A stretch of DNA of 64,000 nt from Streptomyces mirabilis (lineage in GTDB: Bacteria; Actinomycetota; Actinomycetes; Streptomycetales; Streptomycetaceae). Shown piece by piece: positions 42,984 through 51,719 of this stretch; the first letter of the stretch is position 1; every line of letters begins with the position of its first letter. The stretch covers positions 9,424,001 to 9,488,000 of the forward strand of contig NZ_JBCJKP010000001.1 of the NCBI RefSeq assembly GCF_039503195.1, given 5' to 3'. The translations under genes and the position numbers were made by a program. A model generated the notes under the pieces. It worked only from the letters and a program-made list of their open reading frames with translations, was not told where the DNA came from and did not search any database.

Positions 42984-44726
42984 TCAGGGGCGCGGAAGGT
43001 TCCGCAGGTTTGTCCGTGCCAGATGGATCATCCGCCCCACTCCTCCGCTGAGGACGGTCCGGCTGGCGGACAGGGCGAAGCCGGTCACCTGTTCAGAGGT
43101 GATCTTGGGGGGTACTGCAAGGGCGTTGGGGTCGGTGACCACATCGACCAGTGCCGGCCCTTCGTGAGCGAAGGCCTCGCGCAGGGCGTCGCGCACGTCC
43201 CCGGGCTTGTCGACCCGGATGCCGCGTGCGCCGGCGGCGGTGGCGATGGCCGCGTAGTCGGTGTGCGGGTAACCGGTGCCGTACGGAGGGAGACCGTCGA
43301 CCATCATCTCCAGGTCGACCATGCCCAGGGACGAGTTGTTGAAGACGACCACCTTCACCGGCAGGCCGTACTGGACGAGGGTCAGGAAGTCGCCCATCAG
43401 CATGGAGAACCCGCCGTCGCCCGAGAGGGAGACCACCTGTCGGCCGCGGTCGAGGAACTGCGCGCCGATGGCCTGGGGCAGTGCGTTGGCCATCGAGCCG
43501 TGGACGAACGACCCGAGGATACGGCGGCGTCCGTTCGGCGTCAGATACCGGGCGGCCCAGACGCAGCACATGCCGGTGTCCACGGTGAACACCGCGTCGT
43601 CGGCGGCCTCCTCGTCCAGCACGGACGCCACGTACTCGGGGTGGATCGGAATGTGCTTCTCGACCTTGCGCGTGTAGGCGCTCACGGCGCCTTCGAGCGC
43701 GTGCAGGTGACGGTCCAGCATGCGGTCGAGGAACCGGCGGGACGGCTTCTCCCGAACCTCCGGGGTCAGGCACTTGAGCGTCTCGCGGACGTCCCCCCAC
43801 ACCGCGAGGTCCAAGTGCGTTCGCCGGCCCAGCCGTTCGGGCTGGATGTCGACCTGGACGGTCCGCACGTCGCGGGGCAGGAACTCCGTGTAGGGGAAGT
43901 CGGTGCCCAGGAGCAGCAGCAGGTCGCACTCGTGCATCGCCTGGTAGGCGGCGCCGTATCCCAGGAGTCCGGACATCCCGACGTCGTACGGATTGTCGTA
44001 CTGGATGTGCTCCTTGCCGCGCAGCGCGTGGCCCACCGGGGCCTTGACCTTCTCGGCGAAGGCCATCACCTCCGCATGGGCACCCTCGACGCCCCGGCCG
44101 CAGAAGACCGTCACCTTCTTCGCGGCGTCCACGAGCTGGACCAGACGCGCCAGTTCCTCGTCGCCGGGACGGACGGCGGGCCGATCCAGCGGAATCGCGA
44201 GTTCGGCGCCGGTGTCCGGGGATTCCTGGGAGGCGATGTCCCCGGGCATGGCCACGACCGACACGCCTCGCCTGCCGACCGCGTGCTGGATCGCCGTCTG
44301 CACCACACGGGGCATCTGGTGGCGCGAGGAAACCAGTTCCGAGTAGTGACTGCACTCTTCGAACAACCGGTCCGGATGTGTCTCCTGGAAGTACCCGGTG
44401 CCGATCTCGCTGCTGGGGATCTGCGCGGCCAGCGCGAGCACCGGTGCCATCGAACGGTGTGCGTCGAACAGGCCGTTGACCAGGTGTAGATTGCCCGGGC
44501 CGCAGGATCCCGCGCACGCGGCCAGCCGGCCGGTGAGCTGTGCCTCGGCGCCGGCGGCGAAGGCGGCGACCTCCTCGTGCCGGACCTGGACCCATTCGAG
44601 GGCGTCGTGCCGCCTGACCGCGTCGACGACCGGGTTCAGGCTGTCGCCGACGACGCCGTACAGCCGGCGCACCCCGGCGCGGGCCAGGAGGTCGACGTAC
44701 TGCTCGGCAACGGTCTGCTGGGGCAT
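42984..44726 (-). CDS. poxB: Pyruvate oxidase / pyruvate dehydrogenase (quinone)
   Basis: A 580-residue thiamine-diphosphate enzyme. N-terminal catalytic Glu in WVQVRHEEVAAFAAGAEAQLTG, middle FAD-binding domain, C-terminal ThDP motif GDGGFSMLMGDFLTLVQYGLPVKVVVFNN. It decarboxylates pyruvate to acetate + CO2 and passes electrons to quinone, feeding the same quinol pool used by the cytochrome bd oxidase. ATG 44726 has AGGAG upstream. A divergent alpha/beta hydrolase pseudogene shares its two-site promoter region. Confidence 0.85.
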   Translation of the reverse strand: MPQQTVAEQYVDLLARAGVRRLYGVVGDSLNPVVDAVRRHDALEWVQVRHEEVAAFAAGAEAQLTGRLAACAGSCGPGNLHLVNGLFDAHRSMAPVLALAAQIPSSEIGTGYFQETHPDRLFEECSHYSELVSSRHQMPRVVQTAIQHAVGRRGVSVVAMPGDIASQESPDTGAELAIPLDRPAVRPGDEELARLVQLVDAAKKVTVFCGRGVEGAHAEVMAFAEKVKAPVGHALRGKEHIQYDNPYDVGMSGLLGYGAAYQAMHECDLLLLLGTDFPYTEFLPRDVRTVQVDIQPERLGRRTHLDLAVWGDVRETLKCLTPEVREKPSRRFLDRMLDRHLHALEGAVSAYTRKVEKHIPIHPEYVASVLDEEAADDAVFTVDTGMCCVWAARYLTPNGRRRILGSFVHGSMANALPQAIGAQFLDRGRQVVSLSGDGGFSMLMGDFLTLVQYGLPVKVVVFNNSSLGMVDLEMMVDGLPPYGTGYPHTDYAAIATAAGARGIRVDKPGDVRDALREAFAHEGPALVDVVTDPNALAVPPKITSEQVTGFALSASRTVLSGGVGRMIHLARTNLRNLPRP

Positions 44727-44763
44727 GACTCTCCTCGAAGTGCTCTGTCCTGAGTCCCCCGTC

Positions 44764-44827
44764 AGGCTAGGAGGCGCCGCTCCGGCGGCTTGCCCGCCAG
44801 CGCACGGCTCGGTGCCCGACAGCGCAC
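44764..44827 (-). promoter_or_regulatory. Promoter C-minus of the shared 14-mer regulon (poxB)
   Basis: Minus strand: distal GTGCGCTGTCGGGC (complement 44814-44827), proximal GTGCGCTGGCGGGC (complement 44792-44805), 22 bp apart, TAGCCT (complement 44764-44769) 36 bp after the proximal start. Confidence 0.7.
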
Positions 44828-44851
44828 TCGTCCCGGCTCTCCGGTCGCCGG

Positions 44852-44915
44852 GTTCCTTGGCGGACCTTGGCCCGTGCGCTCCCGGACAAGCCGCTCCGCG
44901 ACTGGGTCCTAGGTT
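44852..44915 (+). promoter_or_regulatory. Promoter C-plus of the shared 14-mer regulon (hydrolase pseudogene)
   Basis: Distal GTTCCTTGGCGGAC (44852-44865), proximal GTGCGCTCCCGGAC (44874-44887), 22 bp apart, TAGGTT at 44910-44915, 36 bp after the proximal start. Transcription would start near 44922. Confidence 0.6.
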
Positions 44916-45010
44916 CCAGTGCAGGGATCCGCCGCCCCTGCGGCCTGAGGTGACGGCAGGGCCGCGCCCTGCGCTCCGCCCGTCCCCTTCGACTTCACGA
45001 GCGAGTACCC

Positions 45011-45566
45011 ATGACGGAACTGACAGGCATCACTCACCACACCGCCGAACTCGACGGAATCAAGCAGCACTGGGTCAGCGCGGGGCAGGGGCCGCCGGTC
45101 TACCTGCTCCACGGCTTCCCCGAGACCTGGTACGGCTTGGCGGAAACAGATTCCCGTACTGGCCGGGCAGTTCATCGTGATCGCACCGGACCTTCGCGGC
45201 TACGGCGACACGGACAAGCCGGCGTCCGGCTCTGACAAGCGGACCATGGCCAACGATCTCGTCGCGTTGATGGACCACCTGGGGCATGAGCGGATCGTGC
45301 TGATCGGCCACGACCGCGGGGCCCATGTCGGCACCAGGTTCGCCAAGGACCATCGCGACCGGATCGACCGGTTCGTGGCCATGGACAACATCCCTACCCG
45401 GATCGTGGCGGACACGTACGACGCGACGCTCGCCCGGCAGGGCTACTGGTTCTTCACCTTCCTCGGTGTGCCCGACCTGCCTGAGGCGTTGATCGCGGGC
45501 CGCGAGGAGATCTGGCTGACCCACTTCTACCGCAGGCTCAGCTTCGGCTGGCGGGAGGGGCCGTAG
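45011..45566 (+). pseudogene. Alpha/beta hydrolase (epoxide-hydrolase-like), frameshifted and truncated
   Basis: ATG 45011 starts [33 protein letters not shown]. One extra T at about 45137-45138 then shifts the frame; removing it gives [31 protein letters not shown]. The elbow GHDRGAHVG follows. At about 45540 the ~290-residue family stops short (HFYRRLSFGWREGP), so the last third, with the catalytic acid and base, is missing. The gene is dead twice over, although its promoter still carries a good copy of the shared sites. Confidence 0.8.
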
Positions 45567-46267
45567 ATGCCCGGTACGAGCGCGTCGGGGTCGCTGCCCC
45601 AGGCGCAGGCCGACGTCGAACCGTCCAGGGCGGCGGGCGTCTCCTCGCCGGCCGGAAGGGTGCAGCGCCCCAGTTGTGCGTCGGTGAGGTGCGGGACGGC
45701 CGAGGAGTCGGCGGTGGCCGTGGTCGGTGACGACGATTGTGAGCGTCCAGTCCTCCTGCGGGTGCGTGACTAGCTCGCGCACCGCCGCGAGCAGGCGGCC
45801 GGGGCGGGCGTCGGCGCGTGTGGCCGCGACCTACCTGGTACTCCGCGTCGCGGCCCAGGACCTGGCCGCTCGCGTCGACCGCACCGAGGCAGACGTCCTC
45901 AGACGGTTGCGGACTGGTACCGGCAGGCACCACCGTGCTCTTCCATGCTCGTCCACTCCGGCAGGCACATGCGGCCGGACGCCGGGGGCAGTGCCGGACC
46001 GGCCGCCTTCGGCGCCGTCGCCACGTCCGCGCAGCGCGCCGCGGGCGGCCGTTGCGCTCGCCGGCAGCGCACCGAAGCGTGGGCCGTGGTACTTCGTGTG
46101 GACCCGGTGCCTTTTGAGGTTGCCCAACTCTGGCTCGATGCTGGCCATTTTGTGCACCCGGACTTGCCGACGCCTTGACGATCCGTTTCCTGGACGTTCA
46201 GCCAGCCGCCTGTGTCTGCGTTGTGTGCCGTCCCTAAGGTCCCTGAGTGTTTCGGAGGAAGGGGCTC
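45567..46267. other. Decayed stretch before the ABC operon
   Basis: No gene I can support. Minus-strand translation around 45580-45780 contains fragments (RELVTHPQEDWTLTIVVTDHGH, then in another frame VPHLTDAQLGRCTLPAGEE) that look coding but belong to no family I can name. Only the ABC gene's ribosome site (GGAGGAAGGGG, 46254-46264) is clear. Confidence 0.4.
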
Positions 46268-47209
46268 ATGGACACACCTCTCGCAGTTCAGGCTCGCGGG
46301 ATCACCAAGTGTTTCGGTGACGTCGTGGCACTCGACGGCGTCGATCTGGACGTGGCACAGGGCCAGATCCACGGCCTGGTCGGACCGAACGGCGCCGGCA
46401 AGACGACGCTGCTCGGTCTCCTGCTGGGCCTGGCCGTCGCCGACAGCGGCCACCTCGAGATCCTGGGCACACCGCTCAGGCGCGCGCTCGCCGCCCCCGA
46501 CGGCGTCGCCGGCTTCGTGGACGGACCCGGCCTCTACCCCTCGCTCACCGCCCGGCAGAACCTCGCCGCACTGGCTGCTCTGCGAGGCCACGACGCACGG
46601 ACGGCGGGAGTCGACGACGTGCTCGACCAGGTCGGGCTCACCGATGTCGCCGACGACCAGGCCCGCGGTTTCTCCCTCGGCATGCGCCAGCGGCTCGGAC
46701 TCGCGGCCGCCCTGCTCACCAAGCCCCGGCTGCTCGTGCTCGACGAACCCTCCAACGGCCTCGACCCGGCCGGCAAAAGACACGTACACGGTGTCCTCAC
46801 CCGGCTCGCCGCGGACGGGACCAGCGTCGTGCTCTCCAGCCACCGCATGGACGACCTCCAGGCGCTGTGCTCCGAGGCCACCATCCTCGCCACCGGACGG
46901 GTCGTCTTCTCCGGCCCGCTGAGCAAGCTGGCCGCCGAGAACCGTGAACTCGACTACCGGCTGCTCACCTCCGACCCGCAGGCCGCCCGCCGGCTGGCCC
47001 TCGATGCGGCCGCAATCCGCGTCGTCGACGACACCGGGACACGCCACGACGCCGAGGCACTCGTCGTACGCGCACCGGTGGCCGCCCTCGACGAACTGGT
47101 GGTGCGGCTCGTACAGGCGGGCATCGCGCTGCGCGAGCTCGCCCCCCTGGTGTCGCCGCTCGAGGCGGCGTTCCTCGCCCTCACCGAGCAGAAGGAGACC
47201 GGCCGGTGA
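46268..47209 (+). CDS. ABC transporter ATP-binding protein
   Basis: A 313-residue ATPase: Walker A GPNGAGKTT, signature FSLGMRQRLGLAAALL, Walker B LLVLDEPSNGLDPAG and the switch SSHR. ATG 46268 has GGAGGAAGGGG just upstream. Its stop overlaps the permease gene by 4 bp. C-terminal ~90 residues are typical of multidrug-type exporters. It forms a three-gene operon with the permease and a secreted phosphoesterase. Confidence 0.85.
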   Translation: MDTPLAVQARGITKCFGDVVALDGVDLDVAQGQIHGLVGPNGAGKTTLLGLLLGLAVADSGHLEILGTPLRRALAAPDGVAGFVDGPGLYPSLTARQNLAALAALRGHDARTAGVDDVLDQVGLTDVADDQARGFSLGMRQRLGLAAALLTKPRLLVLDEPSNGLDPAGKRHVHGVLTRLAADGTSVVLSSHRMDDLQALCSEATILATGRVVFSGPLSKLAAENRELDYRLLTSDPQAARRLALDAAAIRVVDDTGTRHDAEALVVRAPVAALDELVVRLVQAGIALRELAPLVSPLEAAFLALTEQKETGR

Positions 47210-48561
47210 CCGCGACCCTCACCCACGACAACGTTGCCGCGGCCCGCCGCGTCTCCGTTCCGCGCGCCTACCGCTTCGAGCTGGTCAAACTCGTCTCGCA
47301 ATGGCGGATCCGGCTGCTGGTCCTCGCCTGCTGGATCGCGCCGGCGCTCTTCGTCGCCGCGGTGAGCCAGCAGAGCACACTCCCCTCCGACACCCTCTTC
47401 GGCCGCTGGATGCACGCCACCGGGTGGGCCGGCACGCTGGTGATGCTCGGCTTCGCGGGCACCTGGGCGCTCCCGCTGCTGACCTCGGTGGTCGCCGGCG
47501 ACGTGTTCGCCTCCGAGGACCGGCTCGGCACCTGGCGCCACCTGCTCGTGGCGGTCCGCTCACCCCGGCGGATCTTCGCGGCGAAGGCACTGGCCAGCCT
47601 CACCGTCATCCTGCTGCTCGTGGCCGGACTGGCCGCATCCAGCACGGCCGGCGGGATCGTCGCGGTCGGCAACCGGCCGCTGGCAGGCCTCGACGGCCAC
47701 CTGCTGAGCCCGGCGGACGCCGCAGGCAAGGTCCTGCTCGCCTGGATCTGCGTCCTCGCCCCGACGCTGGCCCTCGCCGCGATCGGACTGCTCGGGTCCG
47801 TCACTTTGGGGCGCTCCCCGATGGGACTGCTGCTGCCCGCGCTCGTCGCGCTCGCGATGCAGCTCGCCCAGATGATGCCGCTGCCCGTCGCCGTACGCCT
47901 CGCCCTGCCCAGCTACGCCTTCATCGCCTGGAACGGCCTGTTCACCAGCCCCATGCAGCTCGGCCCGCTCCTGATCGGCATCGGGGTCAGCCTGCTGTGG
48001 ACTGTGACCGCGACCGCGCTGGCCTACGTGCTTTTCCTGCGGCGCGACTTCACCAACCCGACCTACGACGGCTCGGGGCGCCGCGCGGTCACCGCCGCAG
48101 GCCTGCCGCTCGCCGCTCTGGTCTCCGTCACGGTCGCGGTGCTCGCCTCGGCGAGCGGGGCCTCGGGCTCCGGGATCGAGCAGGACAAAGTGCAGCGCTC
48201 GGTTGCCACGGCGTTCGCCCACCTCTATCGCCTGCAGACCGAGCAGCTCAACCGCCCCGCCGTCACAGAAGCGCAGTTGAAAGCCACGGCGACGTGCGAC
48301 AAGGGCAGCGTCAAGGTCGCCGCCGAGGGGCCGGGCAACGACTGGCGCTGCGTCGTGTCCTGGCATCTGCCCGGCATCGACGTCGTGGGGACGGCGATCT
48401 ACCAGCTCGACCTCACACCTGACGGTCGTTTCATGGCCGACGGCGACGGACCGAAGGAAGTCAACGGCTACTTCCTGGTCCGCACCCCGACCGGGGACGC
48501 ACCCAACCCGCTGTGGCAGTTCGACGGCAACGTCGACCTGCTCGCCACCCCGAAGGGATAA
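47206..48561 (+). CDS. ABC transporter permease with extracytoplasmic C-terminal region
   Basis: A 451-residue protein with six predicted membrane segments in the first ~320 residues, then ~130 hydrophilic residues after a last helix (LAALVSVTVAVLASASGASG). This C-terminal part (DKVQRSVATAFAHLYRLQTEQLNRPAV ... CDKGSVKVAAEGPGNDWRCVVSW ... YQLDLTPDGRFMADGDGP) is likely outside the membrane and contains two cysteines. GTG 47206 overlaps the ATPase stop by 4 bp. The export substrate is unknown; coupling with the next gene suggests a role in phosphoesterase action or its substrate. Confidence 0.8.
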   Translation: MTATLTHDNVAAARRVSVPRAYRFELVKLVSQWRIRLLVLACWIAPALFVAAVSQQSTLPSDTLFGRWMHATGWAGTLVMLGFAGTWALPLLTSVVAGDVFASEDRLGTWRHLLVAVRSPRRIFAAKALASLTVILLLVAGLAASSTAGGIVAVGNRPLAGLDGHLLSPADAAGKVLLAWICVLAPTLALAAIGLLGSVTLGRSPMGLLLPALVALAMQLAQMMPLPVAVRLALPSYAFIAWNGLFTSPMQLGPLLIGIGVSLLWTVTATALAYVLFLRRDFTNPTYDGSGRRAVTAAGLPLAALVSVTVAVLASASGASGSGIEQDKVQRSVATAFAHLYRLQTEQLNRPAVTEAQLKATATCDKGSVKVAAEGPGNDWRCVVSWHLPGIDVVGTAIYQLDLTPDGRFMADGDGPKEVNGYFLVRTPTGDAPNPLWQFDGNVDLLATPKG

Positions 48562-48565
48562 CTCC

Positions 48566-51319
48566 ATGCAGGTAGCACGGCAGCGTCGGAGCAACGAGAA
48601 GGAACAGATCAACCTCTTTGGCAGACGCTTCGGCCGCCGGAGCACTCTGGTAGCGGCGGGCATCGCTGTGGCCCTCGCTGTCACGGGCACCGCCGTTGCC
48701 TCGACGAGCCAGTTCGCCACCCAGCAGGTCGGCCAGGTCACCGCCAACGGCCAGGTCATCTCGAGCGACCAGTACATCGCCCCGTACGGCAGCCGCACCG
48801 TCATCAACAACGGCAAGATCATGTCGTCCGCGGTCAGCCCGGACGGGAGCCATCTCGCGGCCTCGGTCACCGACGGCGATGCGTCGCTGGTCGTCATGGA
48901 CCTCAAGACCGGGCAGGTGCAGCAGCGCGTGGGCACCGCCTCGACGGACGACCTGCGCATCACGAGCGGCGCCGTCGGCCAGGAGGGCCCGACGTACTCG
49001 CCGGACGGTTCGCAGCTGTGGCTGGGCCAGAGCGACGGCTACACCAAGTTCACCGTGAACCCGGACGGCACCCTCTCCGGCCCGACGACCATCTCGATCC
49101 CGGCCGACGGCTCCAAGCACGCACTCGTGGGTGCCGCGGTGTTCTCGGCGGACGGCTCCACCGTGTACGGCGCGGTCAACGGCCAGAACCGGGTGGCCGC
49201 CATCGACGCGGCGACCGGGACCATCAAGCAGAGCTGGGCCGTTGGCAACGCACCCCGTGGCATCGCCATGGTCGGCAACAAGCTCTACGTCAGCAACGAG
49301 GGCGGGCGCCCGGCCAAGGCCGGCGACACCACGATCAACTCCTACGGCACCCAGGTTCCGGCCAACCCGCAGACCGGTGCCACCACCACCGGCACGGTCA
49401 GCGTCATCGACCTGGCGGACCCGACCGCAACCGTCGGGAGCATCGACGTCGGTCTGCACCCGACGGCTCTGTACGCCAAGAACGGGGCGGTGTTCGTCAC
49501 CAACACCGCCGACAACAACGTGTCGGTCATCGACACCCGCAAGAACAAGGTCGTGCAGACCATCGCCACCCAGCCGTGGCCGGAGGCGTCGGTGGGCTAC
49601 GAGCCCAACGCGGTGACGCTCACCGACGACGGCCGTCTGCTGGTGACGCTCGGCCGCGCCAACGCCGTCGCCGTCTACCGCTACAAGTCCCCGCAGGAGC
49701 CCGCCAGTTACGTCGGCCTGCTCCCGACGGACTACTTCCCCGCGGAGATCACCACCGTGGGCAAGAAGGTGATCGTCTCCAACACCCGCGGTATCGACGC
49801 CCGCCGCCCCACCAGCAAGGCCGGGCACGGCACCCACGACACCACGTCGAGCCTGACGCAGTTCACGCTGCCGGACGACAGCGTCATCAGGTCCCAGACG
49901 GGCAAGGTCTTCCAACAGAACGGCTGGACGCGGGGCTCGGTCTCGCTGGCCCATGGCAAGGGCGACCAGAAGCAGGTGCCGGTCCCGGCGCGGCTCGGCG
50001 CCCCCTCGACGATCAAGCACGTCTTCATGATCGTCAAGGAGAACCGGACCTACGACCAGGTCTTCGGTGACATGCCGCAGGGCAACGGCGACCCGTCGGT
50101 GACGCAGTTCGGCGAGAACGTGACGCCGAACCAGCACGCGCTGGCCTCGCAGTTCGGGCTGTACGACAACACCTACGACATCGGCACGAACTCCGCCGAG
50201 GGTCACAACTGGCTGATGCAGGCCGACGACCCGGAGTACACCGAGTCCTCGGCCGGTGAGTACACGCGCAGCTACGACACCGAGGACGACGTTCTGGGCC
50301 ACCAGAAGTCCGGCTTCATCTGGACCGGTGCGCAGGCGGCCGGGAAGTCCGTCAAGGACTTCGGCGAGTTCCAGTCGTTCGAGAGCAAGCCGGCCGGCGC
50401 GTCCTGGCAGAACCTGTACTGCGACACCAAGAACATGGAGGCGACCGGGCAGAACACCGCCTACCCCATCCAAACGGGTTCGGCGATCCCGTCGCTCAAC
50501 AAGGTGTCGGTGCCCGGCTTCCCGCTGTTCGACACCAGCGTCCCGGACGTCTACAAGGAGCAGATCTGGAAGCAGGACTTCGAGAAGAACGGTCCGGCGA
50601 ACCTGAACATGTTCTGGCTCTCCAACGACCACACCGGTGGCCCGGCGAACGCGGCCGCCCAGGTCGCGGACAACGACCTCGCGGTCGGCCGGATGGTCGA
50701 TGAGATCTCGCACAGCAAGTACTGGAAGGACTCGGCGATCTTCGTCGTCGAGGACGACTCCCAGGCCGGCCTGGACCACGTCGACGGGCACCGTGCCCCC
50801 ATCCAGATCATCAGCCCCTGGGCCCAGCACGCCACCGTCGACAGCCACTACTACTCGCAGATCACGATGATCCGGACCATCGAGCAGATTCTCGGGATCC
50901 ACCCGATGAACCAGAAGGACAGCGCGGCCAGCCCGATGCGCGGGGCGTTCACCCGGCACCCCGACTTCACGCCGTTCAAGGCACTGCCCAACCGGACCTC
51001 GCTGACCGACGGCCTGAAGACCCCGCCCGCCTGCGGCGTGGACACCCCGGCACCGCAGGACCCCAGCGCGGCGCCCGTGCCCTCGGCCAAGGTGCCGGCG
51101 GCCAAGCGGGCACTCGCGGCGACGTGGGAGGAGTGGAAGACGCACCAGCGGCTGACCGGACCGGGCGCCATTCCCGACTTCGCGAACCCCGCACAGATGA
51201 ACCACTTCACCTGGTACCAGACCCACGGATGGACCAAGCCCTACCCCGGCGAGAGCAAGATCTTCGCGCCCAAGGACGTCCCGGGCGCCTACATCCCCTC
51301 CTCGGAGTCCGACGGCTGA
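48566..51319 (+). CDS. Secreted YncE-like beta-propeller fused to an alkaline-phosphatase-superfamily phosphoesterase
   Basis: A 917-residue exported protein. Residues ~24-48 are a membrane/signal segment (GRRSTLVAAGIAVALAVTGTAVA). Residues ~80-440 form a YncE-type beta-propeller (repeats such as SVIDLADPTATVGSIDVG, NVSVIDTRKNKVVQTIATQPWPEA). From ~480 a phosphoesterase domain: HVFMIVKENRTYDQVFGD, EGHNWLMQADDPEY, WLSNDHTGG, FVVEDDSQAGLDHVDGHRAPIQIISPWA. Metal ligands D, N, H fit the superfamily. Members cleave phosphomono/diesters. ATG 48566 is 4 bp after the permease stop; a terminator follows. Confidence 0.85.
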   Translation: MQVARQRRSNEKEQINLFGRRFGRRSTLVAAGIAVALAVTGTAVASTSQFATQQVGQVTANGQVISSDQYIAPYGSRTVINNGKIMSSAVSPDGSHLAASVTDGDASLVVMDLKTGQVQQRVGTASTDDLRITSGAVGQEGPTYSPDGSQLWLGQSDGYTKFTVNPDGTLSGPTTISIPADGSKHALVGAAVFSADGSTVYGAVNGQNRVAAIDAATGTIKQSWAVGNAPRGIAMVGNKLYVSNEGGRPAKAGDTTINSYGTQVPANPQTGATTTGTVSVIDLADPTATVGSIDVGLHPTALYAKNGAVFVTNTADNNVSVIDTRKNKVVQTIATQPWPEASVGYEPNAVTLTDDGRLLVTLGRANAVAVYRYKSPQEPASYVGLLPTDYFPAEITTVGKKVIVSNTRGIDARRPTSKAGHGTHDTTSSLTQFTLPDDSVIRSQTGKVFQQNGWTRGSVSLAHGKGDQKQVPVPARLGAPSTIKHVFMIVKENRTYDQVFGDMPQGNGDPSVTQFGENVTPNQHALASQFGLYDNTYDIGTNSAEGHNWLMQADDPEYTESSAGEYTRSYDTEDDVLGHQKSGFIWTGAQAAGKSVKDFGEFQSFESKPAGASWQNLYCDTKNMEATGQNTAYPIQTGSAIPSLNKVSVPGFPLFDTSVPDVYKEQIWKQDFEKNGPANLNMFWLSNDHTGGPANAAAQVADNDLAVGRMVDEISHSKYWKDSAIFVVEDDSQAGLDHVDGHRAPIQIISPWAQHATVDSHYYSQITMIRTIEQILGIHPMNQKDSAASPMRGAFTRHPDFTPFKALPNRTSLTDGLKTPPACGVDTPAPQDPSAAPVPSAKVPAAKRALAATWEEWKTHQRLTGPGAIPDFANPAQMNHFTWYQTHGWTKPYPGESKIFAPKDVPGAYIPSSESDG

Positions 51320-51336
51320 CGCAGACTCACCGCGTC

Positions 51337-51378
51337 AAGGGGCCCTTGGCCGGCGTCACCGCCGGCCAGGGGCCCTTT
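51337..51378 (+). terminator. Intrinsic hairpin terminator
   Basis: 19-bp arms (51337-51355 and 51360-51378) with one mismatch and one wobble around a short loop, ending in TTT. It follows the phosphoesterase stop by 18 bp. Confidence 0.8.
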
Positions 51379-51719
51379 CCGTCCCCTGTACGGCCCATAC
51401 AGGAGCGCCGCCTCGGAACGCGAGCCGCCTCTCCTGCCGCGGCCAGGAGAGCGCCGTGACGGATGCCGGATTCCGGACGACGATCCGCCGGCAACCCCAA
51501 CGGCCCCTCGTCCAGGTTGCGTCGGTACGAGCCGTACACACCTCCCGCCCCCACCCGGCAGCTCGGGCACAGGCCCCGCCCACCAGGGCGCGGCGCCGGC
51601 CGCGCCGAGGCCCGCAACAGCAGGGGGGCAACAAGACATTGCGCCTCCGCCGCCCGGTTCCAGGGCGCTGAAACCATCGTGAAACCGTGCTGAATGCGCC
51701 GTGCCGCAACCTCCTCGGC

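Noticed and set aside
46020-46090. Extra copies of the 14-mer (CAGCGCAC at 46065) before the ABC operon
   Set aside because: No partner at 22 bp and no TAGSST at 36-37 bp, so it lacks the rest of the promoter design.
51340-51680. Arg/Pro-rich frames between the terminator and the DrrA-type gene
   Set aside because: High GC keeps several frames open; none has a ribosome site or family resemblance.
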